From NCBI GenBank assembly GCA_034696485.1, contig JAQIWT010000808.1, forward strand, positions 1 to 14,919: a stretch of DNA of 14,919 nt. The letters are read 5' to 3'. Shown piece after piece: positions 1-8,060 of the stretch (the first letter of the stretch is position 1; each line of letters opens with the position of its first letter). Source of the stretch: Isohypsibius dastychi. Its lineage: Eukaryota > Tardigrada > Eutardigrada > Parachela > Isohypsibiidae. The position numbers were made by a program, and so were the translations under genes. The notes below the pieces were generated by a model, which worked only from the letters and a program-made list of their open reading frames with translations, did no database searches and was not told the DNA's origin.

Positions 1-115
1 ACGTACGATTTGAAAAAACAGCTTTCTTCCGGCCTTACGGATTTCAAAACCGCTCGCGCGGGTTTGTGCTTGCAAGTATCCAACACATTCCGGCCAACAG
101 CTATTGTCATCAATA
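1..115. other. Left flank, no gene recognised
   Basis: I see no convincing exon, repeat or RNA structure here. The stretch ends in the dinucleotide TA at 114-115, directly before the inverted repeat of the pogo-like element. TA is the usual target of that superfamily. Confidence 0.5.
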
Positions 116-1210
116 CAGTGGACTTCCGCACTAAGCATAGTTCGCTTCAAGAATAATTAAAACTCTCGTCGTCGAGCTGACGTATGGGCTACTTTCAGAG
201 AAGGGTCTGGCATTGACCTGAAATAAGGGGACTTCCGCACTAGGAATAATAGACCCCTTGTCAGATAGACTCAATTAGCCAACACTGCATTGTTGTGATT
301 TCCTAAATTCTGATTCTCGAGCTTTTTTCGTTTTCCCTTGACTCGTAGCAATGAATCCAGCTCGTACAAAAACGCGTTCTACTAGAAAGTATTTACCACT
401 GGAACGTAAGCGTGAAGTTCTTCAGCGTATCGATGATGGGGTAAGTTGATCCACATATTGTTTCGAAATAAAGAAAATTGATTGCTTTGTTGTGCAGGCC
501 TCGCAATCACTGGTTGCTCAAGAATTTGGAATTAGACAGCCGTCAGTTTCAAAAATAATCATGAAAAGAAAAGAAATTGAAGCTGCTTGGAGCTCAGGGA
601 CTGTCGACAAGCAGAGGAAAATAATAGCTTTGCGCGTTCCACACCCTAAACTTGATCTTGCTGTTTCCGGAATATTCAACGTTTGCCGCGACAAGAAAAT
701 TCAAGAAAATTGTCAGGACCAGTTATTCAAGAAATCGCCAAAAATGTTGCGGAAAAGCTGAATATTCCCGATTTTAAAGGCTCGGATGGCTGGCTACGAG
801 GTTTTTTGGATCGACATAATCTCATTTCCACCAACTCAGAAACATAAGTTCATTAACCTCCCACTTCTGAAGGACCGGAAGATGCTGGGGAAGCCATCCG
901 CTATTTACGCCGCGTCGCGAAATTTTTGAAAAAGTCCACTGGAAATGTTTCCAATGAATTTAGTGATGTCCAGTCGCAATTGGAGAATCTTCGCTCATCT
1001 TCTGAGTCTGATGCTAAAGAATCTCTGAAAACTGCTTTGCCTGAATAAAGTCCACGCTAGAATACTTTTCCCATGCTTTTTTTTTCTGCCGGAAACTCAA
1101 AGGTCTTCTCATGGAATTCTTACGTCACATGCCTCTTCAACAAGAATAATGTTGTGGTTTCGCCCGCAACAAGAATAGCCAAACTCTATGCTTAGTGCGG
1201 AAGTCCACTG
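116..1210 (+). mobile_element. Pogo/Tigger-like (Tc1/mariner superfamily) DNA transposon, internally deleted
   Basis: The element is bounded by a perfect 25-bp inverted pair: 116-140 begins CAGTGGACTTCCGCAC, and 1186-1210 is its exact reverse complement. A 14-bp part of the terminal repeat (GGACTTCCGCACTA) occurs again directly at 229-242, so the left end has a subterminal copy. The left flank is TA, as expected for pogo elements, but the right flank is AA, one base away from a TA duplication. Between the ends lies a broken transposase gene with a CENP-B/pogo-type DNA-binding region and a C-terminal tail, but no room for a DDE catalytic domain. The element is therefore non-autonomous. Superfamily placement rests on the DNA-binding domain and the TA flank; exact family is not determined. 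Confidence 0.85.
351..1048 (+). pseudogene. Pogo/Tigger-type transposase remnant lacking the DDE domain
   Basis: The first exon (351-440) begins MNPARTKTRSTRKY and ends at a GTAAGT donor. A 57-bp intron ends in TGTGCAG and exon 2 starts at 498. Together they give a helix-turn-helix of the CENP-B N-terminal type (LERKREVLQRIDDG, then SLVAQEFGIRQPSVSKII). The frame-0 reading continues to a stop at 759-761, but family-like sequence moves to another frame after about 670 (LSGPVIQEIAKNVAEKL, then DFKGSDGWLRGFLDRHN, resembling the second CENP-B-type DNA-binding helix bundle), so there is a frameshift near 660-700. That frame stops at 845-847. From about 875 to 1048 an acidic/serine-rich tail reads EDAGEAIRYLRRVAKFL to a stop. 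The roughly 300 residues of DDE catalytic core expected between DNA-binding region and tail are missing, pointing to internal deletion near 850-875. Not a functional transposase. Confidence 0.8.
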
Positions 1211-1339
1211 AATTTGCGAAAGGGAAAAAACAGAAGGTAGAAGTATGTTCACATATCACTTCACAGGGGGGGGGGGGCATTGCATTGATGCTGATATGGT
1301 CCGCATTCTGTCATCGACCGTGGCACTTATAGATTAGTC
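1211..1339. other. Spacer with a 12-bp G homopolymer
   Basis: This spacer separates two transposable elements. It contains an uninterrupted run of G at 1266-1277. No exon is evident. The run is a likely site of length error in the assembly. Confidence 0.6.
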
Positions 1340-1347
1340 ACTGTATG

Positions 1348-1710
1348 CAGTGGTGTATTTAGGGGGGGGGCCGGCGGCCCGGGCCCCATAATAATTTTCT
1401 CGGGCCCCACATTGCCGGCCCCATATTAGAAAAATTTTTTGGCCCCACATTGGGGGCCCCATATAAAAAATCAGTTTTTGGCCGCAAATTACGGAATTTT
1501 CGGCTAAAAACCCCTAAAAATTAGCCAAAAAACACGTTTTTTGGTCAAAATCGGCCATTTTCGGCCCCATGGGGCCTGAAAAATGGGGCGCGGGCCCCAT
1601 GCGGCCAGACGATTGTTGGTTTTGGGCCCCACATAAGCGCACACATATGGCCCCAAATAAAAATTATTTTTCGCTGGCCGCATATTGTTTAAAACCTAGA
1701 TACACCACTG
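1348..1710. mobile_element. hAT-type MITE with 8-bp target site duplication
   Basis: The ends are inverted repeats: CAGTGGTGTATTTAGG at 1348-1363, and at 1695-1710 the reverse complement CAGTGGTGTATCTAGG, with one mismatch in 16. They are flanked by a perfect 8-bp direct duplication, ACTGTATG, at 1340-1347 and 1711-1718. An 8-bp duplication with CAGTG-type termini is the hallmark of hAT superfamily elements. The 363-bp body has no coding capacity. It is built from many GGCCCC/GGGGCC blocks separated by AT-rich segments, so it can fold on itself. It is a non-autonomous miniature element. The perfect duplication suggests the insertion is fairly recent. Confidence 0.93.
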
Positions 1711-1718
1711 ACTGTATG

Positions 1719-2015
1719 TATAGCGATGTTTCATGAAAAAGTTGCGGTCAAGTCGAATAAAAGAAGTGGTCTCAGACCACGACGAGGTAGTCCAAATGTA
1801 CAATCGATTTAATTCTCGTATCCAGATTTGGGCATCTCATGATTTTTACAGTGTGGTGCTGGGACATAGGGTCTCACGTAAAAAGAAGAACTGAGGCAAT
1901 AAATTTATCAGACCCTTCCGAAATTATTCCACCCCCCCCCCCCCTCCCCCCACTTTTGACAATATTCGCCTTCCGAAAACATGGATAATTTAGGAGAAAT
2001 CGGCAAAAATTTCGT

Positions 2016-2058
<43 letters not shown>

Positions 2059-2445
2059 ATTTGTACCCCGTAGCGATGGCTGTATCGGTATCGCGCGTAA
2101 CCTCCCCCTGATTTATCATCTTTAACCCCGCCCCAGAGTTCACCTCAATCAATGCAAGAAAGCAGACCGCGCATTCGGTTTTGACTTTTGGGACCTGCTG
2201 GAATGCAAAGGGCATTTTCACTTCCTACGCATGCTACATTGCTACGTAAACATTTTGATTTTCCAGCTCTTCCATCTCCTCCATGCACATGAACTAATTT
2301 TCTCCATGAAATGAACGCCATATGGTAAGAGAAACTGAACTGAGCGCGTTTACAGTTGTTTTGGCCGATTTTGGATTTTCGTTTGAGAATTGCGAATTGT
2401 TTCCATTCTTACCCCTGCATTTCATGCTGTACCCCGTTTTTCCAG
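1719..2445. other. Low-complexity non-coding stretch, probably intronic
   Basis: No exon of the adjacent gene is recognised here. It contains a near-pure C tract at 1932-1951 (one T interruption) and a (GAAA)n microsatellite at 2017-2059. The stretch ends in a CCGTTTTTCCAG acceptor at 2445. The open exon that follows starts in the third position of a codon, so an upstream exon must exist, outside the window or unrecognised. Confidence 0.55.
2017..2059. repeat. (GAAA)n microsatellite
   Basis: About ten perfect tandem GAAA units are visible. It is non-coding and likely polymorphic in length. Confidence 0.95.
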
Positions 2446-3723
2446 GAATGCTTGGGACAACAACACAGAGCCCGAGTTGATGGGTACAGCTGCAGAGTTG
2501 GAAAATATCAAGAATATCCAAATCATTGACGATGGCTACGGAAGTCCCTGCGGAAATGCTTCCGAGGCACGATCGGAAACGACCAGTACCATAACCGAAA
2601 CATCCCCTACTAATCCAATGACCGTCGAAGAATTGGAGCAACTCATCATTCCGAAGCACACGCCGGAGACGACTGCTGCAACTTGGTTTGGAGAGGACAC
2701 CCTCACTCCTGTCAACGAAGGTTACGAATACGGACATGCAATTGTGAATGGGTATGCCTGGGAGCCTGAACAAGGATTCGTCACCAAGGAAGAGATAATT
2801 GCTAAAACTGATCCATGCTTGTGGGTGCGACCGCTGGGACCTGATGTTTACGATGAGGCACTCACCAGTCAGATGAAACTTCTGGAAGCTGCTTTCGAGC
2901 AGCCGCCTCGACCAGCAGATTCTCAGCGACGAAAGTGAGTGTTACTTTCTACTATAATTATTTGTCTTTGATGAGGAAATCTGGGTTTTGGTGAGCAAGG
3001 CAGATTTCGTTTGTCTGATGTTTTTGTTTTCAGCACATTCGTGCCTGGACACTTGTTTCCCATTCCGAGTAGCTGGCCTCAGCGTCCTCATTCAAAGACC
3101 GTTTGTGACCTGCGCTTTTATGGGGGATTGGAGTTGGATACTCTGTTTTTCTTGTTCTATTTTTATGAGGTGAGATCGAACTTCTAAAATTCCAGTGTTT
3201 TGGTTTTGTTAATTTCCGGTTGGGGTTTCAGGGAACTGTTGCTCAAATCACTGCTGCACAAGTTCTGCGAGCCCGAGACTGGCGATTCCATAAGCGATTG
3301 CATTTGTGGTTCCAGCGCCATGAGAAGCCGAAAATCATCACCAGCGAATACGAACGAGTATGTGACCGGTTCAAACTGTTAGTTGTGGAGTTGTTCACCA
3401 AGTTACTCCAATCATATTTGCGTTCATATTTTTCAAATTGGTTTTCAAGTAGAATCTCCGTTTCTAGGAATTTTGCTTTCTGACATAAATATTTTTTCCA
3501 TCAGCTTACTTCAGTTTTTCGAAAAATTGAATTGAATATTCATTTTTACCTTCACGCAACTTTCTGTCGGAAACACCATCACTAGTTTGTTTTTTTCCAG
3601 GGAAGTTTCAAGTATTGGGACACGGATTTGTGGTGCGAGAAAATTCGTTATGATTATCACTTGGAATACCGCTATTTGGACACTAACCCTTTGAATCGCG
3701 GACCAGAGTTGAATCGCATTTGA
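2446..3723 (+). CDS. CCR4-NOT transcription complex subunit 3 homologue, C-terminal part (NOT box)
   Basis: Four exons join in frame: 2446-2934, 3034-3169, 3232-3357 and 3601-3723, with GT-AG introns of 99, 62 and 243 bp. They give 290 residues and a TGA stop; the 5' part of the gene is missing. Residues 1-120 are a polar, low-complexity linker. From about 125 (LWVRPLGP) to the end is a NOT2/3/5-type NOT box: ELDTLFFLFYFYEGTVAQITA, then RDWRFHKRLHLWFQRHEKPK, and finally FKYWDTDLWCEKI and HLEYRYLD. The WFQRHE..K.IT and EYRYL blocks are specific to the CNOT3 branch rather than CNOT2. In the family this domain pairs with the CNOT2 NOT box on the CNOT1 scaffold in the cytoplasmic deadenylase complex that shortens mRNA poly(A) tails. 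The tail after EYRYLD (about 14 residues) is longer than I expect. The N-terminal coiled coil is not in the window. Family assignment is firm; exact exon ends are inferred. Confidence 0.92.
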
Positions 3724-4497
3724 TCTCCATTCGCCGTAATTTTGTGACAGTTCGCAGCCAAAGAGAAGTATCTTCATTCGTTGAACTTGATCATCTCTGC
3801 CAAAGGATTGCACAAGCTGTATTGAATAATTCAGATGTAATCAGCGCCTAACTTGTAACCGATGTCACTTCCGGTCCCCCACAGCTCTTTTCAGTGTTAA
3901 TGATTTTATTAGCTCAAAAAACTGAAAGCTCCGTCTGCTCACTGGCTGGACTGTGATTCTCTTGCTTTCGAGCTCTCTCACTAGTTTATTATTTTTTGTT
4001 CCTGATTGTTCTTCTCTCCGTGTCTTTTTTTATACCGTTCCTGGATAAGCATCTGTGGTATTTCAGCTTGAATTGGTTCAAAGCCATTTGCGCGTTGATA
4101 TATTTCGAAGTTAAAGTTCAATTATTTCCGGTCTCGTTGCCAAATATTATATCACAAATATTACACATACAGTATCGTACTTTCGTATTCATCATATTTC
4201 GACAGAATAAAAATTTCGATAAGCGCAGTCAGCACCTGGTACCCCCATTTAGAGCTGCTCTAGACCCCCTTACAAGCTCTGCCCTCCCCCCTGTATACGC
4301 GATCGTGAACGAGGGCGAACTGGATCTTCCACAACTGTTTTGGTTTTCTGGACTCCAACATAAGAAAGCGAAAGTTTCGGAGGTACTACCTAGTTGTTGC
4401 TGAAGTATTCGGATTGTAAAGATATCATCGTAGGTTCATTCTTGTCTTATTTGTTCGTTTTAAACGGATGTTTGCATTGTATTGTTTTTGCAGGAAA
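3724..4497. other. Intergenic region between the CNOT3-like and ATP synthase e genes
   Basis: It should hold the 3' UTR of the upstream gene and the promoter and 5' UTR of the downstream one. An AATAAA hexamer lies at 4206-4211, rather far from the stop at 3723 and only a candidate poly(A) signal. The last bases are a strong splice acceptor (TTGTTTTTGCAG, AG at 4492-4493) four bases before the next ATG. No RNA gene is recognised. Confidence 0.55.
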
Positions 4498-4902
4498 ATG
4501 ACTGACGAAGCTCCAAAAACTTCTTCGGGAATAACAGCTGCCCGCGCAACTTCATTTGTCCATCAGAATGCCCCAAAAACTCCACCACCAAAGCCTTTGC
4601 TGCCACCACATGCAATTTCGCCAGTTATCCGTTTCTCACGCTGGGCTGCGCTGATTGCTGGAGTTACTTATGGAGTTTATCATAATCGCAGTTTGGAAAA
4701 GAAGGAAGCTAGACTGCATGAAATTGAGGAGAAACATAGAGCGGCCCGTGAGGCTGGAGCTGCCCGGGAGAAGGCTATTCGAACAAGGGATGAGATGCTT
4801 ACGATTGCCCATCAAGTTGGTGTTCCGATACCCGCTGATTTTGATACGATGTACGCAATCCCTGACGGAAGAACCATCGTTGTGACGGACAAGAAACACT
4901 AA
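4498..4902 (+). CDS. Mitochondrial ATP synthase subunit e
   Basis: One uninterrupted coding exon encodes 134 residues. Residues 39-59 (AISPVIRFSRWAALIAGVTYG) match the conserved core of subunit e: a short basic stretch, then the single inner-membrane helix carrying a GxxxG motif (G55 and G59). This motif is known to mediate subunit e/g contacts and ATP synthase dimerisation. A charged helix follows (about 65-100, KKEARLHEIEEKHRAA), facing the intermembrane space in the family. The protein is longer than the roughly 70-100 residues usual for the family. It has a proline-rich N-terminal extension (PKTPPPKPLLPPH, 27-38) and a C-terminal extension of about 35 residues ending TIVVTDKKH. The ATG at 4498 was chosen because a strong splice acceptor sits just upstream, so longer readings are 5' intron. 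Its last ten codons and 3' flank are duplicated at 9271 onward. Confidence 0.88.
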   Translation: MTDEAPKTSSGITAARATSFVHQNAPKTPPPKPLLPPHAISPVIRFSRWAALIAGVTYGVYHNRSLEKKEARLHEIEEKHRAAREAGAAREKAIRTRDEMLTIAHQVGVPIPADFDTMYAIPDGRTIVVTDKKH

Positions 4903-5199
4903 ATGTCGAGATATTGGAGACGGAAACAAAGTCGTGAGTGTTTTTCGTTGTATCTGGTAAATGTGAGAACAGCGTTTTAGTTTCGCTTGGAGTGTTTGAT
5001 TTCATATTAAAAACCGAAATCCATTTCCGGTCGTGCTATCTCTTTGATAGGTTAGATTCAGCCTGGCTTATAGAAAGAAACTGTGGATGGCAGCGTAATT
5101 CATCAGAGTTCCTGAAGTTTCATTTGGAAATTCGGAAGAAAGGCTCGCTTGATTTGGAAGCATTTTTATGTTCTGCAGTTCTGGTAACCCAAAAAATCT
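4903..5199. other. 3' flank between convergent genes
   Basis: It holds the 3' UTR of the subunit e gene and the 3' flank of the convergent FAM187-like pseudogene. A candidate ATTAAA poly(A) signal lies at 5006-5011. The first ~110 bases are about 97% identical to 9304-9413, whereas 5020-5199 matches 9420-9590 only weakly. Confidence 0.6.
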
Positions 5200-6999
5200 C
5201 TAGGTTTGGGTCTGGTTGAGTTTCTCGTAGTTCTTCATATTTGAAGCTTTTCTCTGTCGATGACGGACAATCAGGAGCGCTAAGAAGATTACGAAATCAA
5301 GGACAGTGCCGACCGCAATGTAGCTCAATGACAGGCGGATGTTCGGGGGAGGTTCTTTGTTTTTGATGACCTTTATTTCAACCTCTCCCCGGATTTCATT
5401 TTCTTGCCAGCAGCTAAAACGAAGACCGTCATTCGTTTATATTTCAAAATTGGTCTGCTATTTGCCTGTAAACTTGCGAGTCGTATTTGGTTAGATTTCT
5501 AATGTGAAGCACAAGCGAAGTGATGTACGTTATCCGGCCTTTAGTTTCAGTTCCGACAGTGAATGGATTCAAGTCAAAAGTCCCGTTCTTCCAGAGGAGT
5601 AAATGCTCCAAAGTTGCGCCGGGACAGCTGAGCTTCAAACCGGTGCCTTCGTATTCTGATAAGATGTGGCGCTTTGGGTGTTTCTACAAAAAGTAGAGAT
5701 ATGGGCACTTGGCACCTTGTTTTTCAAGGAAAATTGTGTTGATAATATTTTCTCTGCAAAACAAAAATTAAATTTCAATTTAAGAAAATACGGCGAATGG
5801 AAATTTCTGATAATATAATGAAAACTTTATTTCCAAAAAAATGACCTTTTCTCTTTTCTTCTGGATTCCCAGAATCTTCCCAAAATCCAATCCACGCGAT
5901 TTCAGTTTCTTCTTCATTTTCTGCGTTATATTTCCAGTTCCTTCCGAACAAGGCACTCTGCAAGTTCTAGTTTCATAAATTCCGCCAATCACATCGAATC
6001 TTGGCAATTTATTTCCGGTCTGCTGCGCGAAATCGGACCATCGATTTAGATACACTAAATTCCGACATCCGGTTGCTCCGAACAGTTTTGAATCGACTTC
6101 TAGATCTCTGGCGCAGTCTGGTATTTTTTTCCACCGGCTTGACAAATCGCCATTCTACCCTCATAACTCCATGTTTCATAATTTGGATACAGAAAATGCA
6201 TCGCTTTTGTCAACGGTTGTAACCTCTGGACATAGAACCCACTCATTCCTCTCATCAACCGGAATTTTATTTTCCATTGTGAAGCCGTGCGGAACTCCAA
6301 ACTGAATCTCGCATTCGGATAGCCTTTCTTGTTCGCCCGGAAGGTCACCACAAGAACTACATTCAGTCCAGTTAGCACTTTTGAATTCCAGTTTAAGGAA
6401 ACGTAGAGTAATAGGTAAGGGTGGATTTCCGGCACCGGTGTGAACGTGAATCTCTCTCGTTAATGAAAATCCTGAACCCGTTTTTGTGAAATTGTGATTG
6501 AGCTGGACTTTCAACGACTCTTTTTGGATCAAAAGCTGTGCGAAATAGGAGAAACCATTCTTCTGACCGGTCTCCACTCTTTTGCAATAATACACTCCCA
6601 TATCGCTAACTGCACAAAATCAAACTTCCGAAATTAATGGCATAGAATTCATTATTGCAAAATTACCATTGAATTTCCGAATCACCAGGGAGTTGTCTTT
6701 TTTCACGAACACTCGGTTGATCACTGGTGACCTCGTCTTCTGGACTCCAAGTTTCGAACAACTTGGAATTATGAATAGCGGAAATGAACTGCCGGAAATA
6801 CCAGTTGACAGGAAGATTTGTGAATACGTGCAATAAGAACAGCTGATTTCGAACGTCTTTCCTTCCTCAGCATCCATGTTAATTGTTAACTTGCGCCTGG
6901 GTTCCTGTTTTCATATTTTGCCGCTGTTGATCGCACAAATGGTCATCGACGGAAGTGAAACCGAAAACCAGGAAAAATGGCGGAGAAGGAAAAGCACAT
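5200..6999 (-). pseudogene. FAM187-like Ig-domain membrane protein, decayed duplicate
   Basis: This copy is collinear with the intact gene at 9592-11428. Its exon equivalents are 6667-6999, 5846-6609, 5466-5683 and 5200-5413. Exon 1 is broken four ways relative to the intact copy: +1 bp in the signal-peptide region, which brings in a TGA; +7 bp just before the MDAEEGKTFE motif; -1 bp after the first Ig cysteines; and -20 bp before the FVKKDNSLVIRKFN strand. Exon 2 has a +1 bp insertion near 6267 and a -1 bp deletion near 6127. They cancel in length, but the stretch between is out of frame and hits a stop at 6176-6178. Exons 3 and 4 are open, including the Ig segment (LKLSCPGATLEHLLLWKNG) and the transmembrane helix. 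The intron 3 donor is GC (AG|GCAAAT at 5465-5460) where the intact copy has GT. Several independent breaks make sequencing error an unlikely sole explanation. Confidence 0.88.
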
Positions 7000-7413
7000 G
7001 AGAGTGACCGGAATTAAAAACTGAAACTAACGAAATCGAAACAGCGACATATACTGTATAGCTGATTATGAGCCGAATCGCACGTGCAGCTCAAGGTATT
7101 TCGAATTCGAAGCGTGGATGAACCTGAACGAAGTCAAAAATCGCGAAAACAAAATTCAAATTCAAAATTCAAATTCAAAATTCAAAAACAAAATTCAAAA
7201 ACAAAAATCGACACGTCTCCGGTTCGCAAGATTTACTCTTCTTCACATTTGACATCAGTATTAGCGGAATCGATACTCACACCAGAAACACTTTTCTAGC
7301 ATTTTCGAAGCAGAGCTGAAAAAATCAATCACGCTAACCGAGGCTCACCAGGACAGGCCACCATTTTTTCAGGACAGAAACAAGAACCGGATCACTGGTG
7401 ACCGGAAAACCGA
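7000..7413. other. Spacer between the FAM187-like pseudogene and the FKBP tail fragment
   Basis: Most of it aligns loosely with 11430-11771 of the right unit. It contains an AAATTC/CAAAAA-rich direct repeat tract at about 7149-7206 that is expanded compared with the right unit. No gene is recognised. Confidence 0.6.
7149..7206. repeat. TTCAAA / CAAAATTCAAA simple tandem repeat
   Basis: Irregular tandem copies of TTCAAA, TTCAAAA and CAAAAACAAAATTC are visible. The matching position of the right unit (near 11548-11572) has only a short AAAACAAAACTCAACAAAAA stretch. The tract probably grew by slippage after the duplication. Confidence 0.85.
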
Positions 7414-7577
7414 AAATGTTCAGCTGTAACTTCGGACGCTGGCTTAGACTCCTTGCCCTTCCCATCACCTGACGCAGAAACAACAGGTTCAGGTTTCTTT
7501 AAATCGGCAGCAGCGAATTTTTCAAACATTGAAAACAAACATTCCGGCAAACAAACATTCCGGTCGGAATGTTTGGT
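7414..7577 (-). pseudogene. Orphan 3' fragment of the FKBP gene
   Basis: The minus strand reads [20 protein letters not shown] followed by [16 protein letters not shown]. This is nearly the same as the C-terminus of the complete FKBP protein at 11772-14012 ([20 protein letters not shown]...). The stop codon of the parent (GAA TAA) has become GAA CAT, so the frame runs on. Nothing upstream of this tail is present: after about 7529 the parent sequence gives way to a palindromic repeat cluster, with a short GGAATGT(T)TGG echo of the parent at 7566-7577. It is the truncated right end of the left duplication unit and cannot make an FKBP. Confidence 0.88.
7536..7575. repeat. Direct and inverted CAAACATTCCGG repeats at the duplication breakpoint
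   Basis: CAAACATTCCGG occurs at 7536-7547 and 7552-7563. The second copy is followed at once by its inverse, so 7552-7575 is a near-perfect palindrome: 11-bp arms CAAACATTCCG and CGGAATGTTTG with two bases between. It lies exactly where similarity to the FKBP gene ends. Confidence 0.9.
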
Positions 7578-8060
7578 GGAGCCCGGAAGGTGGGGCCAAC
7601 AGTTACAGTCCACTTGTTCGAAAACGGAGCAACGATGTAGCTTTGGGGTACCATGATTTCGTTGCGTTCAACAAAGGAAGATCCCATGTTGCTGCATCCC
7701 ATGTATTTTTTTTGAAAATAAACAACCGAGTGACTAGTCATGTAAAATTCAGTGAAAAAAACCCTTCAGTTTGCACTTTTCCGTTTTGAAATCTGCGCGT
7801 TCGGGTTGTGAACGTTTGCTTGTAAGGTAAGGGGCGGGGGGAACATGATGCAATGCGAACGAATGGAACGTGCAGATCGTTCCGTTCTGTATGCCAATGC
7901 CATGCAGATGAGACGCAATCGTGGAACCCAGTCGATCAGTCAATCGTGAAAACCGATTTTGCATCGTTTCGTTTTCGTTTTCGTTTCTGGCAGAACCGTT
8001 TCATTCCAAATCTCACGTTTCGTTTCAAATTTCATTTCATTTCATTGAAATCGCATCCCT
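7578..8060. other. Unassigned segment between the duplication units
   Basis: This stretch has no counterpart in the right unit. It contains short G-rich and T-rich runs. At about 7965-8048 there is a tract of TTTCG/TTTCA repeats (TTTCGTTTTCGTTTTCGTTTC, later TTTCATTTCATTTCATT). No protein family is recognised. It probably holds the promoter and 5' UTR of the coiled-coil gene. Confidence 0.5.
7965..8048. repeat. Degenerate TTTCG/TTTCA tract
   Basis: Interspersed tandem TTTCG and TTTCA pentamers occur with some interruptions. The tract is non-coding and lies about 12 bp before the proposed start codon at 8061. Confidence 0.75.

Larger units (their letters stand above)
4870..7577. repeat. Left unit of an imperfect tandem segmental duplication
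   Basis: This unit aligns with 9271 to about 11900. It starts inside the last ten codons of the subunit e gene (AGAACCATCG at 4870 and 9271, offset 4401). It then covers a whole FAM187-like gene and ends inside the last exon of an FKBP gene; clean similarity ends near 7529 and a degenerate continuation reaches about 7577. Identity is patchy: about 97% in the first 143 bp, low in the next 170 bp, very high across exons 2-3 of the FAM187-like gene, and lower with indels in exon 1. Confidence 0.9.

Noticed and set aside
2390-2445. An ATG at 2390 as the start of the CNOT3-like protein
   Set aside because: The segment between this ATG and 2445 looks like intron: it ends in a strong pyrimidine tract and CAG, and the CNOT3 family needs a long N-terminal part upstream.
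3996-4403. A 135-codon plus-strand open frame in the intergenic region
   Set aside because: It has no recognisable domain, begins in a T-rich low-complexity stretch and shows no exon-like splice structure. It is probably chance in 5' or 3' flank, although expression data could change this.
7149-7206. CRISPR-like spaced repeats
   Set aside because: The TTCAAA units are short, overlapping and without uniform unique spacers, and the genome is eukaryotic. It is a simple repeat.
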